NCBI GenBank assembly: GCA_046297695.1
Contig: JBKBHF010000010.1
Location: forward strand, 1-64,000
Direction of reading: 5' to 3'
DNA length: 64,000 bases
Source: Permianibacter sp046297695
Lineage (GTDB): Bacteria > Pseudomonadota > Gammaproteobacteria > Enterobacterales > Permianibacteraceae
Every line of letters starts with the position of its first letter. Position 1 is the stretch's first letter. Below are positions 33,839-43,267 of the stretch, piece after piece. Made by a program: the position numbers and the translations under genes. Under the pieces are notes generated by a model, which saw nothing but the letters and a program-made list of their open reading frames with translations, was not told where the DNA came from and searched no databases.

Positions 33839-35662
33839 ATGAAAATGCGTTTTGCCTTGCTGGCGCTCGTGGCCAGTGCATTGTCGTGGTCAGTACAGGC
33901 GGCCGATACGGTCAAGTATGAGCTGAAAATCAGCAACGCGGCCCAACATCTGGCGGAAGTCAGCGCCAGCTATCCGGCCACCGCCGAAACGGCATTGGTA
34001 CTGCAGTTGCCGGTCTGGCGTACCGGCCGCTATCAGGTGTTGCCGCTCGCCAACGGTATCCGGCAATTGATCGCGACCGGTGCCGACGGTCGTGCCTTGC
34101 CGGTGCGCAAGCTCGACAAGGCCAGCTGGCAGATCGGCAAAAACGCTGGCGAAGCGGTCAGCGTGCGCTACGAGCTGTATGCCAACGAACTTGGCCAGCG
34201 CACCCGCCATATCGATGACAGCCATGCCTATCTGAACGGTGGCACGGTCTGGCTGTATAACCCGGAACAGCGTCAGTTGCCGATCGCCGTGAAACTGCAG
34301 GTGCCGGATGGTTGGGTGTCGCGCGCCGGCATGGAAAAAGGCGATTGTGACCACTGCTTTGTCGCCGCCGATTACGATGTGCTGGCCGATTCGCCGATTG
34401 AAACCGGCCTTCACGAATTCCATTCCTTCGTGGTCGATGGCAAGACCATCGAACTGGCGATCTGGGGGGCCGGCAATCACGACGGCAAACAGATAGCCGA
34501 CGATCTGAAGAAAATTGTCGCCACCACCGGCAAGCTGTTCGGCAGCTATCCGTTCGATAAACGCTATCTCTTCATCGTGCATGCCACCGGTGGCGAAGGT
34601 GGTGCCACCGAGCACATGAACTCGACCGTGATCCAGAAGCCGCGCTGGACCTTTGCGCCGCGCAAGGAATACCTCAAGTTCATCCGTACCGCGACCCACG
34701 AGTTTTTCCATACCTGGAACGTCAAGGCTTACCGGCCGGCGACAATGGTGCCGTATGACTACCAGAAAGAGAATTACAGCGAGCTGCTGTGGATTGCCGA
34801 AGGCCACACCAGCTACTTCGACAACCTGCTGAGCTTGCGTGCCGGGGTCCAGACCCGCGACGAATACCTCGAAGAAGTCGGTGGCATCATGGACGATTAT
34901 CTGCGCCAGCCGGGCCGGTTCCAGCAGAGCGCGCTGGAGTCGAGTTTTGATGAGTGGATCCAGCCGAGCGGCGAGCGTGCCCGCAACGCCTCGGTCAGCA
35001 TCTACAGCAAAGGCGAGATGATCGCGCTGACCATGGACCTGCTGCTGCGCAAGGCCAGCAAAGGCAAATTCGGCGTCGAAGATCTGCACAAGCAGCTCTG
35101 GCAAAAACACACGGTGAGCCGGGGTGGCTATCGCAGCGACGATGTGCTTGCAATCCTGAATGCGCTCAATGCTGGCAGCAAACAACCGGTGGACTGGCAG
35201 GCCTTTTGGTCGGATTTCATCGCCGGTACCAAGGAATTGCCGCTGGCGGCGTTGCTGCAAGATGCCGGTCTTGAGCTGCGCATCGATCAAGGCAAGGAAG
35301 ACAAAGGTGAGCAGGAAGCCTGGTATGGCTGGAAGTTCAAGGACGGCAGCGCCGATCAATTTGCCGTGGTCAGCGAAGTCGAGCGCGACAGCCCGGCGTG
35401 GCAGGCGGGCGTCGTCAGCAATGACGTTGTCGTTGCGCTCAATGCACTCAAGGTCAGCGCCAAGGATTTGAACGAGCGCGCCAGCGCACTGACCACCGGT
35501 CCGGTGCAGGTCACCCTGTTCCGCCGTGACGCCTTGCAAACGCTGACCGTCACGCCGCAGGTGAAAGACAAGGGCAAGCGCAAACTGAAAGCCCTGGCGG
35601 AGCCGGGGCGTCAGCAGAAAGCGCTCAATGCTGCCTGGCTCGGCGTTGCCTGGCCGAAATAA
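33839..35662 (+). CDS. M61-family glycyl-type aminopeptidase with PDZ domain
   Basis: This 607-residue exported zinc metallopeptidase has a signal peptide (MKMRFALLALVASALSWSVQA) at the N-terminus. The gluzincin motif HEFFH (His287-Glu288-His291) and the third ligand Glu321 in AEGHTSYF are intact, preceded by GGEGGATEHMNSTVIQ. Residues about 495-575 form a PDZ-like domain (DSPAWQAGVVSNDVVVALN). Relatives prefer N-terminal Gly or Ala. A TTG further upstream is less likely because the signal peptide starts at 33839. The gene appears monocistronic. Confidence 0.94.
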   Translation: MKMRFALLALVASALSWSVQAADTVKYELKISNAAQHLAEVSASYPATAETALVLQLPVWRTGRYQVLPLANGIRQLIATGADGRALPVRKLDKASWQIGKNAGEAVSVRYELYANELGQRTRHIDDSHAYLNGGTVWLYNPEQRQLPIAVKLQVPDGWVSRAGMEKGDCDHCFVAADYDVLADSPIETGLHEFHSFVVDGKTIELAIWGAGNHDGKQIADDLKKIVATTGKLFGSYPFDKRYLFIVHATGGEGGATEHMNSTVIQKPRWTFAPRKEYLKFIRTATHEFFHTWNVKAYRPATMVPYDYQKENYSELLWIAEGHTSYFDNLLSLRAGVQTRDEYLEEVGGIMDDYLRQPGRFQQSALESSFDEWIQPSGERARNASVSIYSKGEMIALTMDLLLRKASKGKFGVEDLHKQLWQKHTVSRGGYRSDDVLAILNALNAGSKQPVDWQAFWSDFIAGTKELPLAALLQDAGLELRIDQGKEDKGEQEAWYGWKFKDGSADQFAVVSEVERDSPAWQAGVVSNDVVVALNALKVSAKDLNERASALTTGPVQVTLFRRDALQTLTVTPQVKDKGKRKLKALAEPGRQQKALNAAWLGVAWPK

Positions 35663-35817
35663 GTCGATAGGGCGTCGGCCAAGGGCGGTGCACTGCGCTG
35701 ACTGGCGCGTGGTTCGCGCGATTGATCGATCAGCACAAACGAATCGTTGAAATAGCGGCGTCGGATCAGAAAAATCGGATCCGAAGCATCGGACCAGGAT
35801 AATCGGAGCGCACCGTC

Positions 35818-36798
35818 ATGCTGCGTTGTTTTTCAGCTTCCGGAGTCAAGGAAATATCCGCCTATGCGACCGACGTCAATACCGTCGTGCAGGCAGCGCT
35901 GTGGATCGACCTGCTGAACCCGTCACGGGAAGAAGAGCGGGTGGTCGAGCTGGCGCTGGGGGGCGAGATCCCGACCCGGGAAGAAATGCAGGAAATTGAA
36001 ACGTCCAGCCGGCTCTATGAAGAAAACGGCATTCTCTTCATGACCGCGACGGTGCTGATCAATGCCGATACCAGCACCCCTGAATCGACGCCGGCCACCT
36101 TCATCCTGATGCCGAACCGATTGGTGACCTTGCGCTACGCCGACTCCAGTCCGTTCCGCAACATGGCAAGTCTTTGCGCCGGCAAACCGCAGTTGTTGAT
36201 GCAGCCGGCACAGCTGATGACTTCGCTGCTCGATGCCATTGTCGATCGGATGGCGGATCTGCTGGAGCGTACAAGTACCGATCTGGACAGCTTGTCTCGT
36301 CGGGTATTCGGGGTCGTGGATCAAAAGGCCAAACGGCGCAGTGACGTGGTGTTTCGCGAATTGTTGACTGCGTTCGGTCGCAATGGTGACTTGGTGGCGC
36401 GCATTCGCGAGAGCTTGACCAGCTTGACCCGGCTGCACAATTTTCTGGTCGAAGCCGAGCGGCTACCAAATCACCCGGAGCTGCGTGAGCATCTGTCGGG
36501 GCTGCGCGCGGATTTGCTGTCGTTGGCCGATCATGCGGCGTTTCTCAGTAACAAGATTGCTTTTCTGCTCGAAGCAACGCTTGGTCTGGTCAGTATCGAA
36601 CAGAACACCATCATCAAGACGCTGGCGGTGGCCGGCACGGTGTTCCTGCCGCCGACGTTGATCGCCAGCATTTACGGCATGAACTTCCAGCACATGCCGG
36701 AGCTTGCCTGGCCGTGGGCGTATCCGCTATCGCTGCTGTTGATCTTCGCCTCCGGGGCATTGCCTTACTGGTTCTTCAAGCGCAAAGCTTGGATCTGA
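35818..36798 (+). CDS. CorA-family divalent metal ion transporter
   Basis: This is a 326-residue pentameric magnesium/cobalt or zinc channel. A cytoplasmic N-terminal funnel is followed by two C-terminal membrane helices, with the selectivity motif YGMNF between them (GMN in IASIYGMNFQHMPELAWPW). GMN followed by MPE is standard. The distinction between CorA (Mg) and ZntB (Zn) roles cannot be made here. The 155 bp upstream include repeated ATCGGA tracts of unknown meaning. Confidence 0.93.
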   Translation: MLRCFSASGVKEISAYATDVNTVVQAALWIDLLNPSREEERVVELALGGEIPTREEMQEIETSSRLYEENGILFMTATVLINADTSTPESTPATFILMPNRLVTLRYADSSPFRNMASLCAGKPQLLMQPAQLMTSLLDAIVDRMADLLERTSTDLDSLSRRVFGVVDQKAKRRSDVVFRELLTAFGRNGDLVARIRESLTSLTRLHNFLVEAERLPNHPELREHLSGLRADLLSLADHAAFLSNKIAFLLEATLGLVSIEQNTIIKTLAVAGTVFLPPTLIASIYGMNFQHMPELAWPWAYPLSLLLIFASGALPYWFFKRKAWI

Positions 36799-37112
36799 CG
36801 CCGGCGTTTGCGCCGCGAGAATGGCCAACACAACGGATGACTGACCCGGATGATGCTGTTCTGCTGAACAAGTTGAAAAACGGGAAACGGCTTATGCGAT
36901 CCTCTTGCCTGGCAAAATAGGGAGGCGGATTGGTGCCGCATATGCTGAATCGAATTGCATGACGCTATGCGTGCTGAGTTGCCCCCCCCCCCCAGCCCTC
37001 CTTGACAAGGAGGGGAGCCACGAGCTGCTCACTGACTGACGTTACACCCGCTCGGTGTGAGTGGTCGTTATCCGCATTTTCCGGCCAAGTATCGCCAATA
37101 CCTGCCGCGTGC
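36799..37112. other. Gene-free interval with a 12-C homopolymer and a C-rich hairpin
   Basis: A run of twelve C residues (36982-36993) is followed directly by a perfect hairpin, CCCTCCTT-GAC-AAGGAGGG (36996-37014). I see no ORF worth reporting. The interval lies between convergent corA and barA genes, so the hairpin may act as a terminator. The homopolymer could be a sequencing error hot spot or a slippage site. Confidence 0.6.
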
Positions 37113-39965
37113 TCAGCCCCTGATCGGCGCCGGCAAATGCTGCGGGGCTTCGCTCATTACCCGGCCCATCTCACCTTCGAGTTGCGGCAGCAACTGCTCG
37201 GCAGTCGCGCCGTCGCCTTGTTTCAACGCCGTCTCGAGATCGTGTGCCAACTGCTTCAGACGCGGCACGCCGACGTAGCACGTTGCTCCGTGGAATTTGT
37301 GCACCCGCTCCAGCAACAGTTTCAGTTCGCCGTCATCGTGGGCGCTGCGGATCTGGCTTCTGGCTTCCGGAATGCTCCGCACCAGCATGCTCAGCATGGT
37401 CTGCGCCAGATCGAGTTTGTTGTTGGCCATTTTCATTGACAGTGGCCAGTCGATGGCAGCTGCCTCGGCGAGTACCGGATCGCGGTTGCCGCTGGCTTTG
37501 CCAGCTTTTGCGGTGGCGCGCTCGATGGTGCTGTCAGCGCGACGGCGCCGCAGCCGACTGTGGCCGTGCTCTGCCGAATGCAACCAGCGCTGCACGGTAT
37601 CGTACAGTTCCTGCTCGCTGACCGGTTTGGTCAGGTAGTCGTCCATGCCGGCATTGAGCAGCGTTTCGCGCTCGCCCTGCATGGCGTGGGCGGTCAGCGC
37701 GATCACCGGGGTATTGCGGTGCCGCGGATGGGCACGCAGCGTGCGCGTCGCTTCGATGCCATCCATTTCCGGCATCTGGATGTCCATGAAGATCAGATCG
37801 AAGTCATGCTCGCGGGCGATATCGACCGCCTCGCGGCCGCTGCGCGCGGTTTCCACCTCGGCACCCATGTCGGCGAGCAGGGTGCTGACCAGTTCCAGAT
37901 TGGCGTCGTTGTCGTCGACGGTGAGAATGCGGCAGTTGAGTGGTGCTTCATCGTTCAAAACGTGCTGGCCGGATTCTTCGGTGCTGGCTTTGTTCTGTTG
38001 CTGGAACAGCGCTTGCAACGTGGTGAACAGCCGGCGTTGCCCCACCGGTTTGCCGATCACACTGTCGGCACCGCTGTCGAGCAGGGCGGCGTGTTCGCTG
38101 CTGTCGACGCTGCGACTGGCAATCACCACCCGGATGTTGCGTTGCCGGCATTGCTGCACCAGATGCTGAATCAGGTCGTGATCGATCTGGCTGTGCAGAT
38201 GGCCGCCGAGCAGCAGCACATCGACCGGCGTGTTGCGATCGCTGTGTTGCAGGTAATCGGCGACATCCGCGAGCTGTTCAAACTCGGTGTACAGCATTTT
38301 CCACGATGACAGCAGATGGCCGATGGCGAGCCGCGCGGTCGGATGCGGTTCGTACACCAGCAGCCGGCGCCCGGCCAGCTCGTCGTTGTGACGCAGCGCC
38401 GTCCAGGCATCGTCCGATTTTTCGCAGCGGATGGTGAACCAGAATGTCGAGCCATTGCCTTGCTCGCTGGTCAGGCCGATTTCGCCGCCCATTTTTTCGA
38501 TGAGTTTTTTGCAGATCACCAGACCGAGCCCGGTGCCGCCGAAGCGACGCGTGGTGGTGGTGTCGGCCTGGGTGAAGGCCTGGAACAATTGCTTCTGCTG
38601 TTCAGGCGATAGCCCAATCCCGGTGTCGCGCACCTGCAGGCCGATGATCGCATGGTGCTCGTCATCCTGCTCCAGCATGATCCGGATCTCGACGCTGCCT
38701 TGGGCGGTGAACTTGACCGCGTTGTTGACCAGATTGGTCAGCACCTGCTTCAGGCGCAGGCCGTCGCCGAGCAGGTTGCATGGCACATCGGAATAGACCA
38801 GGGCGACCAGTTCCAGCTTTTTGTCGCTGGCGGCCGGCGCCATCATCGCCAGCACTTCGTCGGCGATTTCGCGCAGATCGAGCGGCGCGTTTTCCAGCAC
38901 CAGCTTGCCGGCTTCGACTTTCGAGAAATCGAGAATGTCATCGACGATGGCGAGCAGACCCTGCGCGGATTTCCGGATGGTGTTCAGGTATTCGCGCTGT
39001 TTGCCGGTCAGCTCGGTTTTCAGCAGCAGATTGGTGAAGCCGATGACGCCGTTCATCGGGGTGCGGATCTCATGGCTCATGTTGGCCAGAAACTCCGATT
39101 TGACCCGCGCCGCTTCAATGGCCTGTTTGCGGGCGATATCCAGTTCGACGTTTTGTACTTCGATGGTTTCCAGCGTTTGCCGCAGATCGGCGGTGGCCTG
39201 ATCGATGCCCTGTTGCAGTTCCTCGTGCGCTTCGTGTAGCGAGTGCGCCATGCTATTGATGCCGTTTTCCAGGACTTTCAGTTCGCCGGTGGCTCGGGTT
39301 TCGATTTGGGTGTCAAGTTTGCCCTCCTTGATCCGGTGCACGGCTTGTGCCATCTGCACGATAGGCACGATGACATTGCGCGCCATGCGCATGGCGAGCG
39401 CGGCGCCAAAGCCGGCGGCGATCAGCACCACCACCAGTGCGATGGCCAGCGTTTCGTACATCCTCAGCGTTTCGCTTTCTTTCGACATCTGTACCGAGAC
39501 GTAGCCGAGTACCGGCCGATCGGTTTGGCCGTCGCCACGGACATCGCGCAGGCTCAGGATCTGGCCGAGCACCGGCGTGCGGACGATGAAGCCGGTGTCG
39601 TTGTCGAGCCACTCGATGCCCGGCGGTGGTTCGCCCTGTGCCCGCAGCGCGCTATCGAAGCGATTGGCGCCGGTGCGGGCGAGCAGTCGGTGCTGGCGGT
39701 CAAACACGGCGATGGCGACGACATCGTCATCGCTGTCGCGTGCCGACGTAATGAGATAGTTCAGCTGTTCTTCGTTGGCGGCAGCAATGCCGTATTCGCT
39801 GGCGTAGGCGAGATGGCGAGCGATGGTTTGGCCGCGCTGGCGCAGCGAGTTGTCGCTGTCGGCGCTGTGCTCGCTGACAAAAAAACTCAGCAGCAGCACG
39901 GCGATACCGAATACCGGTATCAATGCCAGCAACAGAATGCGACTGCGTATGCCCCAATCCATCAT
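37113..39965 (-). CDS. barA: BarA/GacS-type tripartite hybrid sensor kinase
   Basis: This 950-residue inner-membrane kinase has membrane helix 1 at 8-28, a periplasmic sensor loop, helix 2 near 175-195, HAMP, a coiled coil, HisKA with His298 in MSHEIRTPMNGVIGFTN, a HATPase (DTGIGLS, GTGLGLVI), a pseudo-receiver (about 530-650), a true receiver (about 677-795, MDIQMPEMDG) and a C-terminal HPt with phospho-His near 892 (VHKFHGATCYVGVPRLK). This is the BarA/GacS plan, whose partner UvrY/GacA drives CsrB/C-type small RNAs. The first receiver lacks the acceptor Asp (LLLGGHLH). The gene overlaps its upstream neighbour by 4 bp and is divergent from the exonuclease-rlmD operon, as in E. coli. Confidence 0.93.
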   Translation of the reverse strand: MMDWGIRSRILLLALIPVFGIAVLLLSFFVSEHSADSDNSLRQRGQTIARHLAYASEYGIAAANEEQLNYLITSARDSDDDVVAIAVFDRQHRLLARTGANRFDSALRAQGEPPPGIEWLDNDTGFIVRTPVLGQILSLRDVRGDGQTDRPVLGYVSVQMSKESETLRMYETLAIALVVVLIAAGFGAALAMRMARNVIVPIVQMAQAVHRIKEGKLDTQIETRATGELKVLENGINSMAHSLHEAHEELQQGIDQATADLRQTLETIEVQNVELDIARKQAIEAARVKSEFLANMSHEIRTPMNGVIGFTNLLLKTELTGKQREYLNTIRKSAQGLLAIVDDILDFSKVEAGKLVLENAPLDLREIADEVLAMMAPAASDKKLELVALVYSDVPCNLLGDGLRLKQVLTNLVNNAVKFTAQGSVEIRIMLEQDDEHHAIIGLQVRDTGIGLSPEQQKQLFQAFTQADTTTTRRFGGTGLGLVICKKLIEKMGGEIGLTSEQGNGSTFWFTIRCEKSDDAWTALRHNDELAGRRLLVYEPHPTARLAIGHLLSSWKMLYTEFEQLADVADYLQHSDRNTPVDVLLLGGHLHSQIDHDLIQHLVQQCRQRNIRVVIASRSVDSSEHAALLDSGADSVIGKPVGQRRLFTTLQALFQQQNKASTEESGQHVLNDEAPLNCRILTVDDNDANLELVSTLLADMGAEVETARSGREAVDIAREHDFDLIFMDIQMPEMDGIEATRTLRAHPRHRNTPVIALTAHAMQGERETLLNAGMDDYLTKPVSEQELYDTVQRWLHSAEHGHSRLRRRRADSTIERATAKAGKASGNRDPVLAEAAAIDWPLSMKMANNKLDLAQTMLSMLVRSIPEARSQIRSAHDDGELKLLLERVHKFHGATCYVGVPRLKQLAHDLETALKQGDGATAEQLLPQLEGEMGRVMSEAPQHLPAPIRG

Positions 39966-40861
39966 GGTTTTGCTTCCGTGTCGTGCGGCCGGTTGGCGCT
40001 TGGATTGTTCTGGTCCGGTGCCGCATCGCCACGCTCGGGGGTTGGCAGCTGGCTCAGTGGCAGCTGCAGTGTGCGCGCCACCTGGTAGTTTACTTCGGTC
40101 GCCAGATTGCGCGGTTCCTGCCAGCCGGGTTGTTCGCCGCGCAGCAGCGCCAGCGCCAGGTCGGCCGCTTGGGCGCCGGTGGCGGCGGCCGGTTGCTGCA
40201 ACACCGCCAGTGCACCGGCCAGCAACAACGAGCGTTCAGTGCCAAGCACCGGTAAACCGCTGCTGAGACTCTCCCGCAGGATCACGCCGACCGCAACCGA
40301 ATCATCGGTGGCCATATCGCGGCTGTACAGCAACACGGCGATGCTGGGCCGCAGCAGACCATAGACCCGGTGCGCCTGTTCACCGGTGCGGACAAATCCT
40401 GGCTTGAGATTGAGCCCGCGTTGGCGTGCCTGCGCAAGCCAGCCGGGCCACAGCACCCGGCTGTTGGCGCCGACCAGCAATCCGGCCGGGCCGTGCTCGG
40501 GCAACAGCTGCTGCCATAGGCTGAGCAGCGCGGCGGCGTCGGCTTCGCGGTAGATGCCGCCGTGGCCGGCGCTGGCCGGTCCGATCTGGCGGGGCAGTTC
40601 CAGCCAGACCACCGGCTTGGTGCCGCTCACGTTCTGACCATGCGCGGCCACGGTCAGGATGGTGTCGGTCGGGTGGTCGAGCAGTCTCGGTGGTGCGCCG
40701 CGCTGTTGTTGCCATTGCCGGCTGAACGCTTCAGTCAAGGCCGGGTTGGCGGGTGCCAGCCAGTGCAGCCTGTCGCCCACTTCGGTAGCAGCCAGCAACG
40801 GCCCTGACGCCATCGGCAATAGCAGCGACAACAGTAGCAAGGAAACGATGAAGCGCCTCAT
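39962..40861 (-). CDS. Periplasmic binding-protein-like protein coupled to the barA-type kinase
   Basis: This 299-residue protein has a signal peptide (MRRFIVSLLLLSLLLPMASG). The mature part resembles the ABC-transporter substrate-binding family PF04392-type (PAGLLVGANSRVLWPGW, then a C-terminal segment GVILRESLSSGLPVLGTERSLLLAGALAVLQ). No permease or ATPase gene is present. Its stop overlaps the start of the kinase gene (ATGA), so both proteins should be made together. The obvious idea is that it binds a ligand and presents it to the kinase's periplasmic domain. The Pro/Asn/Asp-rich tail looks disordered. The family assignment is tentative. Confidence 0.75.
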   Translation of the reverse strand: MRRFIVSLLLLSLLLPMASGPLLAATEVGDRLHWLAPANPALTEAFSRQWQQQRGAPPRLLDHPTDTILTVAAHGQNVSGTKPVVWLELPRQIGPASAGHGGIYREADAAALLSLWQQLLPEHGPAGLLVGANSRVLWPGWLAQARQRGLNLKPGFVRTGEQAHRVYGLLRPSIAVLLYSRDMATDDSVAVGVILRESLSSGLPVLGTERSLLLAGALAVLQQPAAATGAQAADLALALLRGEQPGWQEPRNLATEVNYQVARTLQLPLSQLPTPERGDAAPDQNNPSANRPHDTEAKP

Positions 40862-41021
40862 GCGCGGATCCGGCAACAGGAACGGGCCTCGCCATTATGG
40901 CGAGGCCGGCACGGCATTCCCAGTCTGCTCCGAGGCGGCGCACATTGCCGACCAAATCGGTGCCGGCGCGGCGACCATCCGGTACACTGCACGGCCACAC
41001 TCTCCGTAGCCGGTACGGCGG

Positions 41022-41795
41022 ATGAACATTCTGGTTTTTGATATCGAGACGGTGCCCGACATCGCTGGCCTGCGCCGGCTGTATGAGCTGCCCGATCTGC
41101 CTGACGACGACGTGCTGGCCGCAGCGCAGTTGCTGCGGCGGCAGAAGACCGGCGGCAGCGACTTTCTGCCGCTGCACCTGCAACGCGTGGTGGCCATTTC
41201 GGTGGTGCTGCGCAGCCAGGATCGGCTGGCGGTCTGGAGCATCGGTAGCGAAGACAGTTCCGAAGCCGAGCTCATCCAGCGCTTTTATGACGGCATCGAA
41301 AAATACACGCCGACCCTGGTCAGCTGGAACGGCGGCGGTTTCGATCTGCCGGTGCTGCATTACCGCGCCATGTTGCACAACGTGGTTGCCGAGCGCTACT
41401 GGGAAACCGGTGACAGCGACAATGCGTTTCGTTGGAACAATTACCTGAACCGCTATCACGACCGCCACACCGATCTGATGGACGTGCTGGCGATGTTCCA
41501 GGGGCGCGCGGTGGCACCGCTTGATGACGTGGCCACGCTGCTCGGGTTCCCCGGCAAGATGGGCATGAGCGGCGCCAAAGTCTGGGACGCGTTCAAGGCC
41601 GGCCAGCGCAAAGCCATTCGTGATTACTGCGAAACCGATGTCCTGAACACCTATCTCGTATACCTGCGTTACGAACAGATGCGTGGCCGGCTGGATCCGA
41701 CCCAGTTGCGTGCCGAGCAGGACAAGCTCCGGGCCTATCTGGCGCAGGAAAACAAAGCCCATTTTGACGAATTTCTGGCGGCATGGCCGGCCTGA
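41022..41795 (+). CDS. Predicted 3'-5' exonuclease of the PolB-exonuclease-like family
   Basis: This 257-residue protein is of the DNA_pol_B_exo2 type. Motif ExoI is VFDIETVPD with the catalytic D and E, ExoII is SWNGGGFDLPVL, and ExoIII is near RDYCETDVLNTYLVYLR. All three acidic motifs are intact. There is no polymerase domain. It lies 48 bp upstream of rlmD on the same strand, the usual arrangement in many gammaproteobacteria. Confidence 0.93.
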   Translation: MNILVFDIETVPDIAGLRRLYELPDLPDDDVLAAAQLLRRQKTGGSDFLPLHLQRVVAISVVLRSQDRLAVWSIGSEDSSEAELIQRFYDGIEKYTPTLVSWNGGGFDLPVLHYRAMLHNVVAERYWETGDSDNAFRWNNYLNRYHDRHTDLMDVLAMFQGRAVAPLDDVATLLGFPGKMGMSGAKVWDAFKAGQRKAIRDYCETDVLNTYLVYLRYEQMRGRLDPTQLRAEQDKLRAYLAQENKAHFDEFLAAWPA

Positions 41796-41843
41796 GTTTT
41801 TCATATCAGATCCTATTGCACCACCAACTGAAACTGACGAGAC

Positions 41844-43172
41844 ATGATCAAGAAACGCAAACCCTTGCCAACCGAAACCCCGACCGTCGTGATCGAAAAC
41901 CTCGCCCACGACGGCCGCGGCGTCACCCATCTCGATGGCAAGACCATCTTCATCGACAACGCGCTGCCCGGCGAAACGGTGCGGTTCCAGTACACCGCCC
42001 GCCATGGCAAGTTTGATGAAGGTCTCGCCATCAAGATCGAACAGCCGTCGGCCGACCGGGTCGAGCCGCGCTGCCCGCACGCCATTGTCTGCGGTGGCTG
42101 CTCGTCGCAGCACATCAGCGCCGACGCGCAGATCCGCGACAAGGAGCGGGTGCTGTTCGAGCAGATGGCGCATTTCGGCAATGTCGAAGTCGAAGAACGC
42201 CTGCCGCCGCTGACCAGCGAGGTCTGGGGCTATCGGCGCAAAGCACGTCTTGGCGTCAAATACGTCGAGAAAAAAGGTGGCGCGCTGGTCGGCTTCCGCG
42301 AGAAACGCTCGAGCTTTCTCGCCGCGATCAACGAATGCCATGTGCTGCACCCGAAAGTCGGCACGCTGATTCCGGTGCTGAAAGAACTCATCTCCCAGCT
42401 CGACTGCCGCAGCAGCCTGCCGCAGATCGAAGTCGCGGTCGGTGACGAACGCGCGGCGCTCGGTATCCGTCACCTGCATGCGCCGAGCGAGGGTGACAAA
42501 GCCGCGCTGCTCGCCTTCGCCCAGACCTACGACATCGATCTCTACCTGCAACCGGGCGGTCCGGACACCGTACACAAGATCTGGCCGCAAGATGGTCATG
42601 ACCGCCTGTCATACCGCTTGCCCGATTTTGGTGTTGAACTTGAGTTTCACCTGATGGACTTCACCCAGGTCAATGCCGGCATCAACCGCCGCATGGTCAA
42701 GCTGGCCATTGATCTGCTGGATGTGCAACCGCATGAACGGGTACTGGATCTGTTCTGCGGCCTCGGCAACTTCACCTTGCCGCTCGCAACCAAGGCGCGG
42801 GAAGTGGTGGGTGTCGAAGGTGAAGCGGCGATGGTCAAGCGCGGCATCGAAAACGCCGCCCACAACGGTTTGACCAATGTCAGCTTCTTCGGCGCCGACT
42901 TGGCGAAAGATCTGCCAGCGCAGCCCTGGGTCAAGGAAGGCTTCGACAAGATCCTGATCGACCCGCCGCGCTCGGGCGCGCTCGAAGTGGTGCGCGAGTT
43001 GGCACGGTTCAAAGCCAAGCGTGTGGTCTATGTCTCGTGCAACCCGGCGACACTGGCGCGCGATGCCGGTGAACTGACCAAGCTTGGTTACAAGCTGACA
43101 AAAGCTGGGGTGATGGATATGTTCCCGCATACGACGCATGTGGAGTCGATTGCGGTGTTCGATTTGGTTTGA
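41844..43172 (+). CDS. rlmD: 23S rRNA m5U1939 methyltransferase
   Basis: RlmD methylates U1939 of 23S rRNA. This 442-residue protein has an N-terminal TRAM domain (VIENLAHDGRGVTHLDGKTIFI), the iron-sulfur cluster cysteines CPHAIVCGGC with the fourth in NECHVLH, and the SAM domain (VLDLFCGLGNFTLPLA). The catalytic Cys lies in VVYVSCNPATLARD and the motif IV Asp in LIDPPRSGA. It is followed by a repeat-rich interval and relA, the same order as the E. coli rlmD-relA pair but with an inserted membrane gene. Confidence 0.97.
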   Translation: MIKKRKPLPTETPTVVIENLAHDGRGVTHLDGKTIFIDNALPGETVRFQYTARHGKFDEGLAIKIEQPSADRVEPRCPHAIVCGGCSSQHISADAQIRDKERVLFEQMAHFGNVEVEERLPPLTSEVWGYRRKARLGVKYVEKKGGALVGFREKRSSFLAAINECHVLHPKVGTLIPVLKELISQLDCRSSLPQIEVAVGDERAALGIRHLHAPSEGDKAALLAFAQTYDIDLYLQPGGPDTVHKIWPQDGHDRLSYRLPDFGVELEFHLMDFTQVNAGINRRMVKLAIDLLDVQPHERVLDLFCGLGNFTLPLATKAREVVGVEGEAAMVKRGIENAAHNGLTNVSFFGADLAKDLPAQPWVKEGFDKILIDPPRSGALEVVRELARFKAKRVVYVSCNPATLARDAGELTKLGYKLTKAGVMDMFPHTTHVESIAVFDLV

Positions 43173-43182
43173 TGTGTTTGTT

Positions 43183-43216
43183 CCCTCCCCTGTCAAGGGG
43201 AGGGCGGGGTGGGGTA
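43183..43216. repeat. C-rich hairpin repeat after rlmD
   Basis: Perfect arms CCCTCCCC (43183-43190) and GGGGAGGG (43197-43204) lie 10 bp after the rlmD stop, followed by GCGGGGTGGGG. It is related to the hairpin at 36996. It may double as a terminator, though no T run follows. Confidence 0.7.
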
Positions 43217-43267
43217 GTTGCCGCTCCGTATGACTAATTATTTTTGCTGTAGTGCAATCGGCAGGGT

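Noticed and set aside
33890..35539. Open frame of 549 codons opposite the M61 peptidase gene
   Set aside because: It is the antisense shadow of a conserved protease with intact motifs and has no ribosome site.
40731..42599. Open frame of 622 codons on the minus strand opposite the exonuclease and rlmD
   Set aside because: It crosses two well-conserved genes on the other strand and has no recognisable domain.
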